From a virus: a DNA stretch of 63,675 nucleotides. Where the stretch lies: IMG/VR virus record IMGVR_UViG_3300031963_000137, positions 1-63,675 of that record; one strand, given 5' to 3'. Made by a program: the position numbers and the translations under genes. This document shows, piece by piece, positions 9,751 to 21,700 of the stretch (the first letter of the stretch is position 1; every line of letters begins with the position of its first letter). Under the pieces are notes generated by a model, which ran no database searches, had not been told where the DNA came from, and saw only the letters and a program-made list of their open reading frames with translations.

Positions 9751-12700
9751 TTAATTGTAGTCATTATATTTCAATGGATTAAATCTAATAACAGATGCGG
9801 AAGTGCTAATTCCACCAATTCCATAAGAGTTAAATTCATTTGGCGATGTTCGATTAAGATTGGAAATTTTTCCCCATGTAAAATTACCACCATAGTAAAC
9901 AGTATTGTATGGAATTAGTGAAGATGTGTCGAAATAATCAAAAGTATAACTAGTAGAGTCAAAAGTGATTGCAGGAGATCCGAATCCAATAGTGCTAAGT
10001 CCGACAGATGAATCGTCATCAGATTTTGTAACTACTCTTTTAACAGAAGTTGTTCCAATTCCAACTATTTCAGAAGTAATAGTTTGTATATTACTTACTT
10101 GATATATTCCATCAATGTATTGTGTAGAAACTCCAATTACTGAGTCATCATTTCTATAATTTGTATAAGTTTCTGTTGTTAGACTTACATTTGAATTTTG
10201 TATGACAAAATAATCTCCAATTTCTATCTGACTAATTGTGACGGCAGTTCCAACAATATCCTCATCTCTTAGTATAGAATTATTTGGAATATGGAAATCG
10301 AATATTTTATATTTACTAATACCAATCATAGTTTTTCCATATCCAACCACAGCTCCAAAATCACCAGAATAACTAATATTATCAATTACTTCAGACTTGG
10401 GTGTTGGTGGTTCAACTAAAACAACAGGAGAACTCAACGTTGTATATCCAGACCCTACAAAATCTATATTAATTGATGAGACTGTACCTGCAACAGAAAC
10501 ATTTGTTGTCGCTCTTGCTGCATACTCGCTTCCAAATCCTATTGGATTTTGAATGGTAATTGAAGGTGGGTTTATTGGATCATATCCAATACCACCATCA
10601 GTAATTAATATCGAAGAAACAATGCCCGCAGAAGAAATAATTGCTGTTACTGATGCCGAAACAATCACATCTTGAGATGCGACCAATATCTTATTTTGGG
10701 GTTCTTGTGCTACAAGATATTCTTTTTTGCTGTCAAAAAATGTCTTTACACTTTCAACGTATATTTCAGTAGAACCAACACTAACACTTTGAATTATATT
10801 TGTTGTTGGTTGAATAATTGGTTCATTTATAATTCTATCTTTTGTGAATAATTTATTGTCAATAAACAAATCATCTGTCTGTCGATATAAATTAATAGTT
10901 CTTAACAGCGATTGATTCTGTGATATTCCTGGACCTGGATAATTATTGGTATTAACTGAGTCAACAGAGTTTATTCTAGTTATTATTCTATCATTTTGAC
11001 TTAAAGCGGGAGATTCATTCGTTATTCTTACAAAATCTCCAATCTTAATTTTTTGTTGTGGAGTTACATTTGCAATATCAACACTCGATGTTCCTTGATA
11101 GAAAATAATTCTGCAAGTATCTCCATACTTTGGAGCCTCAGTGAATAGTATTGTACTTCCTCCATCAAATATGTAACTTCTATTTGGAACTTGTAAGATG
11201 TCATTTAAAAATACTAACAATGTTGCCTGAACTTCAATCAACGATCCGAGTCTTGATTTTATGGAAACAGCAGATTCGTTATACGTTAATGGGAATAAAG
11301 TTCTAATTCCATCAAACAAATCATCTAGAGGATCGAAAATTTGTAAGTCACCAAAGAACAATCCTGAGAATGTGTCGGATGTTGTTCTATCAATTTCTAA
11401 AGAAAACTCTGAGAAAGTTAAACTATTATCTGTTGGTATACCGACAATTCCACCAATATCAACTGTCAATACTTCCCCTTGTCCGTATCCATATCCAAAG
11501 TTTTTAATATCAAAGTTAATTACACTTGATCCGTTGCCGACAACAATATCAACTTTTGCACCAGTTCCAAATCCAGTTGAAGATGATTGGCTATAAACTA
11601 ATGGAATATTTGAATATGGTAGAGGATTATCAAAGACAACTTTTGGTGGATTTGATCTTGTATATCCAATACCAGGATTAGTGACAGCAACACTTACAAT
11701 TCTTCCATTACTTACTGCAGCTGTTCCAATGAATTGAATATTCGGAGTACCAGTTGATGAAGTATAAACTCCAACATTGACAAAAGTTTGAATTCCTGCT
11801 CTATATCCAGAACCGCTATTTCCAATACTAATCGAAGATATTGTACCTGCAGCAGAAACTATCGCAGTTCCACCTGCAGCAACCAGAGGTTGATATCCAA
11901 ATCCACCTGTTGAAGCAACCGATACAATTATTCCACCTTTAGGAACATTTGTTGAATTGATGTCATAAGATGAAGTTGGAGTAGATCCTGTAAATGTTAT
12001 TGTTGTAATTCCCGCACTTTCTTCAAGTAAATAATCTCCAATAATTGTTTTAGGTATAGTTAATCTCTGTGGACTTTGTGCTACCTGATTGATTAATAAA
12101 ATTCCATTGCTAGTAACAATTCCTGATAGATTATTTTTATTTGATTTTAAGATAAAATCTGTTTTAATACCATTGAAAGAATCTGAAATATCATCGAGAA
12201 TGTAATTTGTAGAATATGCTTCACTTGCAGTATTTTTAAATCCGGATCTTAAAAAGATTCTTCCACTAAAAGTAGAATGAGTTGTTATTCCAGTCCAATC
12301 AGTTTCATTATTTGCTGATGTCGGAACTGGTGTTGGTCCATATGGTGGATTAATAAAGTTGATCTTGTTATTTGTTATGTTATAAGATCCAAAAAGTTTT
12401 GTAACCAAAGAGTTCTGGGAGTGTGTTGATATACCAGTACCCATCCAGGATCTATCAACCAAAATTGAGTTTGTTTGGCCGTATCCAACACTCCTAACCT
12501 TCATTATTTCGTCATCAATCTTCAGAAGATCACCACCAAAAATAGAAGTTATTCCGGATAGACGAACAACGTCGTCAGATATTAATAACGGTGCTGCAAG
12601 AGTTGAAGTGACCGCTGTAGAAACAATAGGAGATTGGATAACATTGTCAATTGTTATCAATGATTTTGAATTTTGATTTGTAGATGTTAATTTGTGTATA

Positions 12701-15700
12701 GAACCTATTCCAACTGATGTAATATTTAAAACTTGAGGGACTTCTTTTAGAGCATTCTGAGCCGTAGAAGCAAGTTTAATTGTCGAATCGTTTATTTTAA
12801 CAACGTATAAATTAGAATGTAACTTATCAGTAACTCCAATTCCAGCAAAAGAAGTTTCTGCAATTCCTATTGGACGGGCAAGTTCCCCTTCATAACTATA
12901 GGTTACTCTTTCTCCAGTGACAAAGAAATGATTTGGTAGTCTGATGGTGCTATCTGTTATATTAACAATACTTGGATTGTTTCCATCAAATGTTCTTTGG
13001 AATATCGGAAGTTGTTTATATAGTAGATCAAATTCTCTCCTAACTTCGGATGAAGTAGAATTATAAATTGCATTCCCAGTTTCAACTGAACCACTAAGTA
13101 AATCTATTCTAGAAGCGCCTGGATCTGTTATTCCAACTCCTAAAATATTTTCAAATACTCTAACTTCCAATTCAGTATTTTGAATTGGAATAAAGCAAAG
13201 TTGAACATTATCTCCAGTAATTTTTGCACTAACTTCACCGAGATTTAAATCTGTATAAATTTTTCCAAACTCCAGTATGTTTGCATCCACATTTGTGCTT
13301 GCAACAACAACTTCAGACATTTGATGTCTATTGTTTACTTTATCGGAAATAGAAATAATATAATATGAAGAATTAAAGTCTCTCTTATCGTATTCGCAAA
13401 TTACATTTTCTCCAGGAATTGCAGTTGCTCCTACTGATACATAATTAGACTTTAATCTATTTGTAGATACATTCAAATAACCGGAATTAATAGAGGTAGA
13501 GTCATTTGCTAATGAATATACGACAGAATTGACGGTGCATGAAGTGTTAAACCCTACATTTGGGGTAAAACTTATATTTAAGGTAGATCCAGAAAGATAA
13601 GCTCCATAAGTTCCAAAACCTGATGAAGATGATGTTATATTGTTATTAAAAGATCCATATTCTAAAAACACAACATCTGTTCCATCATGAATGACACTTA
13701 TTTCATTATATTCATAGAATGTATTATTATCTGAAGAAATTTGTACTAAAATTTTTGATGCTCGATAAGATGATGCAATAGAAACTATATTAGTCGCATT
13801 TGTATCATTTTCTGAAATTGTATAATTTGAGGTTTTAATCTCAACAATATTACCTAAGAAAATAGTTGATATTCCAGATGCATCATTCTCTAAATCATAT
13901 GAAATATAATTTATGTTGAAATTATTTGTTTTATATTGGTTTGGATAAAATAGGAGATTAGCTTCGTTTCCAATGAAAGATACATCAAATGACCCCAAAT
14001 CTCCAACAGTTTCTACCCTAGCATATTGGTTTATATGAGCGTAATTGCCATCATGTAATATAGTTACCAAAGAGATTTGTTTCTCGCTAGAAAATCTTCT
14101 ATCAAAAACATCAATAATATATTTTTTACTTCTATTAGTATTTCTCTTGAAACTATTAACTGCCACAGATCTTGAAGATCTCTCTTCACTATTAAATTGA
14201 TTGCTTATATCATCAACAATTAATACTCTATTGTTTAAAACTTGTGTATAATTGGATACTTCAGTATTTTGGAATATAATTTCGTTAGATAAAATTTCGG
14301 AATCTATAGTTATTGTTTTTTCTTTTACAAAATCAAAATCATTAACACAATTGAATCCAACAACTTGGGGAGAAAATGACTCTACATCAATTTCGCCAAA
14401 GTCTTGTGTGGTAGATATTCCAGTGAAACTATCAATTCCGGACTCAACAACTAAATCGCCAAATTTTTTAAATCCTAAAGTATGATTTTGTGAAGTAACT
14501 ACTTCATCCCATTTATTATACTCTACTTTCGATTTAATAGAGTACGAGAAGAACTGATAATAATCACTATCATGAATTTTTTGATAATCATTATTTAAAA
14601 ATCCACTTTGAGTTTGAAATCCCTTTTTAACTATTGAATTTGATGATACTGAATAGTCTGCCTCATATTTTTCTACAGACAATATAATTGCATGAGTATT
14701 TGATGAAGAACCTCTTATTGTTTCTCCAACAATGAAAGTTTCATCGCTAAAAATTTTTAATGATTTTGAAATAGAATCCCACTCATCAACAATTCCTATA
14801 GAATTTTTAGATTTTACTTCTTCTTTGTTGAAAAAGTTATTATATAGTAGATCCGCTTCAAATATTGGGAAAAACTTTTTGGGAACTATTTTTGCCGATA
14901 AATTTTGATTTACAAAAACTCCTGGATTTTCATTGCCATTTAAATATTCTGATAAATTATAAGTTACGTATGGATATCCTCCAATATTAACATTTGCAGA
15001 GGTTAGGGAGAATAAACTATATCCGTAAGATGATGAATTGTATCCTCTAAGAGTAGTTCCAATCCCAACACTTGTTCCTTCAATTAAAACCTCATCTCCG
15101 ACAGAAAATGGAAAATCTTCAGAATTTGAGTATGTACTAGCTAATGAAACGATTACATCTTTAGTTGCTGGATTAAAAGTGATTGAATTAATTCCTATTC
15201 CATTAGAATTATTAATTGGGAGAATTATTGGTTGTTGGTCGCTTAGTTTTGCAGTGTCTCTTATGACAGTAACTACCCTATCACCCAAATCGAAAGTTAA
15301 ATCAACATCATCAATAACTTCATTTCTAGTGGAGTCTATTAGTATTAAGTCTGGTGCTATGTTATAATTCTTTCCTACAGATGTTATTCCAATTCTGTTG
15401 ATAGAAAGTAAAGGATCTACTCTTACAATATACGGTAGTTTGATAGTTGGTCTTATAGTATTATCTGCAGAATACTCAAAACCAATGTCTTCAATCTCCG
15501 TTGCAACAATTTTACCAACACTTGATGATTTCGGAACTACTAAAGCAAATTTACCTTCGGATGATGCAATTGATGTGATCTTAGGTAAAAACTTATATTG
15601 ATTTCCGCCCGAAATAAATTTAAAGTTATCAATCTCACCATCAGCGAAGAATGAATCTGTTGTGTATGATAATTTAGCTTCAGATGACAAATATGAAACT

Positions 15701-18700
15701 CTTTCTGGTTTATCCTTTGTATTATATGAGAAAGTTGTTGATGTAATTCCAGAAATTAAATGACTTCCAGAATAAACACTATCTTTGATCTCTATTTTAT
15801 TATTTTCTATAATATCTTCAAAGTCTCTGATTATTTCATTATTTTCTGCATAGTTTGTATTTGTATTAATTGGTTCTAATCCATAATACAGAACTTTTGG
15901 TAAAGTATTGGAGACAGATAAAGTAACTTTAGCATCTGTAGTTATACCAACAGTTCCTGATTTTACAATCTCAAATGAATTTTGAACTCCAGATGATTCG
16001 ATAGTGTTTTTTAATTTTTGATCTGTATATAATTTAAAATCAAAAGATGGATATGGAATGGAATTTATAAGATGACTCAAAGAACTATCTGATAAATCAA
16101 AAATAACACTTTGATTTCTGAATACTTCAATTTTTGGATTTATTAATGATAGAGTACCGTTTCCAGTACTAGTTAAATTTATGTAATTTGGTTCTGATAG
16201 TGTAGTTTCATGGTATGTCGTTGTTAGTTTAATTTTATTTTCATCGATAACTAAAATGAAATATATTTGGTTGTTTTCTAGCCCACCAACTGGAGAATTT
16301 GATGTGTAAATTGCCTTTTGCCCCGTTTTATATCCATGAGAAACTATGGTAATAGTATCCTTAATTGTGTCAACATCTGATGTAAGAAAATCTTTTGGAT
16401 TGACTACCATCCTACGATGGTAACCATTATATTTGATAGCGTAATTTACACTCAATTGGGAAAGGGTCAGCATTGTAACTCTATCATTCACCTGAAGACC
16501 ATGAGAAGATGCTGTAGATACAGTAACTAAGTTTTTGTCAACTTTTCCTACAATTATATCTTTATAATCGGTTTTAAAACTATGTACGACTCCGGTGCCA
16601 ATACCAGTAAAGAATAAAGTATTTGTAAATATTTCGGTGTTTATTCCTACAAAATTTCCAGCAGAACCAATTCCAATAGGATTCGTTGCAATTCCGATTA
16701 AATTATTTTTTGTTACGGCTGCATAAACTATTTGGTTATTTAATAATTCAAAAGATGATTGTCCGTCAGTTGATACTGAAATTGATGTTCCACCATTATT
16801 TGAATAGATTAAAGAATCTCCTGTGAGTAAATTATGATCTGGTAAGAAAATTGATTTAGTTGGAATAAACAAAGTTGTTCTTCCGAATCCAGGATTGGAA
16901 AAAACTAAAGTGTGTCCTATACCAATTCCATTTATAGTTCCGAGACCAACAGAATCTGATGGATTAAAGTAAATTTCTTGATTTAAAGATCTACTGTATA
17001 TTGATGTGATTACTCCTGAAGTAATTTCAAATTTTCTAGATCTTTGCGATAGCAGTGAAGATATTGAATGGGATGACCCAACAGTATTTTCATAACCTCT
17101 AACAACTCTTATTCTTTTTAGTTCTGGTTCAATATTTAAAACTTTTACTTTTTCCGTTTCAATTTCTAAAATATCATTTTCCCTTATATAAGGATATCCT
17201 AAAAATCCAGCAACTTCAAAATAAGTAACAATACCAGTTGATGTTATTGAATCTGCTGCAGAAACTAAAACTAAAGTATCAGTTCTTACACCAACTCTGT
17301 ATGATCCATTTAAACCACTTCCAAATGTACTTATCCCACTGACATTTATTATGTCAAAATCTGAAAGATTGTGTGGAGAATAAGAAAAACCTATGAATGT
17401 ATTGCCTCCAAAGTTACTTGGATAAAATTCTACATTTAAAATGGAGGTTGTGCTCGAAGAAACTTGATTTACGACTTTGCCCTTTAATTGAGAAACTTCA
17501 AATGATGCTTCTTGTCCTCCAGTTCCTTGATTATTGAAGATAATACGATCTCCAATTTTATAATTTTTTCCAGAAGAAGTTATTCCAACAGAGTCAATAA
17601 AACCAACACTAGTTTTTTTAACTATTGAATTTTGCGATTTTATTTTTTCTGGTTGAGTTAAGAAGTAATAACCACTTCTATTATTTTGTAATTTGTAAGG
17701 TTTTGTATTTCTAAAAAATTCCGTTTTATTTAAATCTACCTCATCTTGATTTGAGGTAAGTTTAAAATTATAATCTATAGGGATAGATTTAAATTTATTA
17801 CCTATTAAATATGGAAATACTGGTTTTCTATAATTTCTAAATGATCCAGATTGTTCGTTATTATTTGTATCTATTGTTGCAAAGTATGCATAAGTTCCTT
17901 TTGGATATTCTGGAGTAACTCCAAATCTACCATTAAACTCATCAAGATCTCCAGAATTTGTATATTCGTAATCTTCAACAAAAAATCCTGCTGAATACGT
18001 AGATGTACTTGGTCTCTCAGATTTTAAAGATAATGTATATCCAGACTTTAAGAGTTTTATTGGTCCTCCACTAGAGGTTGAGTGTCCATATGGACCATAA
18101 ATTGGATTACCATCATAAGCCCACCCAATTATTGGAGAATGTGTGTTTGAAAGTAATTCTACACCAGCATCTAATCTAAGATCTGGAGTGAAAATTTCGG
18201 TATCGTTAAGATTTGATATTCTACCCAGTATCCTTCTTAGATATCTTGGAGCATATGCATGAGTATATGCTAATCCATACTTAGAACCAATCTCTGGGTG
18301 AATAATACCATCATCATCGGAAATTATATTATCTGTAAGATTTTTTTGTACTAAATTAATTTTCCAAGTCTTTGGAACAGATTGGAATGCTGCCCCAGAC
18401 CCAGATGGAATAACATTAATCGCAGTGGTTGCAGTTGTAAATCCTTGTCCCCCATTAATTACTTTAATTTCTGAGATAGAACCATTAGAAATAACAGGAG
18501 ATAATATCGCACCAAAACCTTTACCAACAATTTCTAAAGATGGTGGAGAATTGTACTCAGAACCACCCTTAATGATTATTACTTGGGATATTTTATCTCC
18601 AGAAACAATTGGCAATAGTTGTGCATTTTTTCCAGTTTTTAATGTAAATGTTGCTTGTCTGTTGAAATTTAATATATCTTCAGAACCATACCCAAATCCT

Positions 18701-21700
18701 CCAGTTTCTATGAATACTGATTTAATTTCTCCACGCACAATTGGTTGAACAATTGCGTTAAAATTTTGATTTGTTCTTGAAGATACCCCTATTATTCCAT
18801 CTAATTTTACTGTAATTGGTTCATAATTGAAATTGTGAATTCCAGATCCTTTTGTTTTGAAATTTACAAATTGTTTTGTTTTATAATAAAAATCTTGCGT
18901 AGTAGTTACACCGACAACAGCAGAACCAATACCAACTGTTAATGCAGTACCGACCCTAGATAATTTAAAATAATTTTCATCGATTGATGTTACGTAATAA
19001 GATTTTCCTGAAGATAAACCAACTATTTCTTGTCCCGTTGTTGAATATACTACAATTTCGCCTGTCTTATAATTATGATTTGGTGCAAAAACTGAATTAG
19101 AACTAGTGCTAATTCCTGATGGAAATACAGAAATTTTTCTATTTCGGTATCCTTTTCCAGGATTTGTAATTTTAATTGAACTTACTTTCTTTTTTATTAT
19201 TTGTGAAGAAAAGTTGTGTATTCCCACACCATAAGAAGTTAAGTCCACGGTGTTAATACCAACAAGAGCATCTTCATATGTCTTATGAAGTGTTATTGTA
19301 TTTGAATCAATTACATAAGTATAATAAGTAGAATCTGTTGATAATCCACCAATAGATTGCTGACCCTTTGTTTTATAAATAATGCCTTCAGCATCTCTAA
19401 ATTTATGATACGTTGTGAACCCTATAGTATTATTTGCTAGATTTACAAGTCCAATCGATTCAGTAGAGTTAAAAGAAACTGTATGTTCGACTGGGAATAA
19501 ATCTACTTCTGCTATTGCACCACTTCCACTTCCGCCTGTTATAGAAACAGTTGGAGGTTTTAAATAATCAAAACCGCCATCTATGACAACAATATTTTCA
19601 AATAAACCTTCAACTTCACAATATGCACTAGCGCCAGTGCCTACAGAATCTGATATTGAAAGAACTGGTGGTGTGATTACATCATAATCCTCCCCAGAAG
19701 CTAAAACATTTATCTTTTCTAATGGACCATAAAAAACAGTGTCATCTGATTTATAATTTAAAATTTCTACACCGTTTGCAAGTATGCCAATAGTTCCCGT
19801 TTTAGTTTCATTTACTTCAGATACTTCTTGTGGTTTTTTTAATTTTTTTACTAATTTTTGAGACTGCAAGTACTTATTTGCCTGATCTGACATAACAATC
19901 TCATTATCCGTTACAGTCCCTGTAAGAGATATGTAAATATTTTTATATAAATTTTCTCTACTTCTAGATAATTTTATAGTAGATGAGTCAACTTTTTTTA
20001 CAAAATAAATTCCTTCTGATATATTCAGTGAATTTTCTGTGGATTTTGGTTTATAAAAGATGGAATCTCCCGTTAAAAAGTTGTGCTGCCCTACATTGAT
20101 ATTTTCAGAATAGTCAAAAGTTCCACTAAAAGTTACTGATCTTTTTTTAGTTTCTAGTTGAGAATTGAAATAATTAGGTATCGATGAAGATGTTACGAGA
20201 TAATTTCCTAAATTATCAACGTAAACATTCTGAACATTTGCAGTATAAACACTTGCTTCGGGAAAATTTTGAAATTTTCCTTTTGATAAAACCCTATGAA
20301 CCCAATCTTTCTTAGTCGTATCTATTTCGCCCTGACCACTTATATTAAATGATTTTGGATTCGAAATTGATATTATGGTAGACTCAATTTTTGTACCATC
20401 TGTCAAAAATACTGAGATCCTATCTCCAATATGAAAATCGTTAGCATCAAAGGTCTTTACTTGATACGTGAAATTCTGAGTATCAATCAAAACTAAAGAA
20501 TCTATCTGATATCTTGTTGCAACGTTAAACATCCAATTGTTTGCAACAATATCTTCACTATATTTTCCTAGCGTCTTAATTTTTATATTATTTCCTTCAG
20601 AAAAAAGTTTTGTATCAGAACCTAGATTAATATCAGATAAAACACCAGTAACTCTAACTTTTACGATATTATTTGTTCCTATTCCAGAATATGCATAAGC
20701 ATAAGAGTCAATTCTAATGTCTTGAGTCTGTGGAATAACTTGTGAAATTCCAGAGCATTCATAAAATTGAGTATATGATTTTGATTTATAACTTATGGAA
20801 ATGGAAGTTCCGTTATTCAAATCTGCAATTAAAGTTCCTGAATTTGGAAATCCTAGTGTGGAATCAACATCTATAACACTAGAACCAATTGAAACTGGGG
20901 TAATAGTTTTTGTGATTGGATGTATAGAAAATTCTCCGGAATTACTATTACTTTCATTTGGATTATAATCTAGACTAAGAACATAATATTCTTTTTCTCC
21001 TCTAATAATTCTTTCAACATTGTTTATAGAACCAAATGCTTTTTGAAAAAAGTCAGTTTTGTCTTGGAATAAAGTTCTATTTACAATTTTTTCAGGATCT
21101 CCCTCAATAGCTTCAACGACTAAATCTTTTACAATCCGATATTGAGCATTTGATGGGATTAGTAAATAATCGCGAGGTTTAATTACCTCAATCTCATCTC
21201 CATATAATGCTTTGAATAAAATTTTAAAAGATTGATCTGTACCTTTAGATGAATAAAAATCCTTTGACTGCTTAATAAATATATCCTGATTTAAATCAGA
21301 ATAGAGTTTTCTATCCTCAAAACCAGGAGCAAACTGTTTTTTTATTTTTATAAAAAATTCTTTTAAAAATAAAATGCTAAGGTTAGTAACTGTTGAGCCT
21401 TCAAGATGTTCGTTAATTTGCGATGTAGAAAATACTAAATGATCTTTGCGACTTGGATTTTCATACGAGGTTACTCCACTAAAGCCTCTTACACAACCAT
21501 TAAAAGATGTATTTGTCTTTGATGTATATGTGATAATTTCATTATCAATCTGGATAAGTCCATAAGAATTGGGAAATCCTCCGGTAGATACTACATTAAT
21601 AGTATCATCTGTTAAAGAAATACTAGATGTAGTTTTTGTCGAACTAGTTAATTTAGTTAAGTTATCTATTTTTACATACTCATCAATATTATTGAGAATA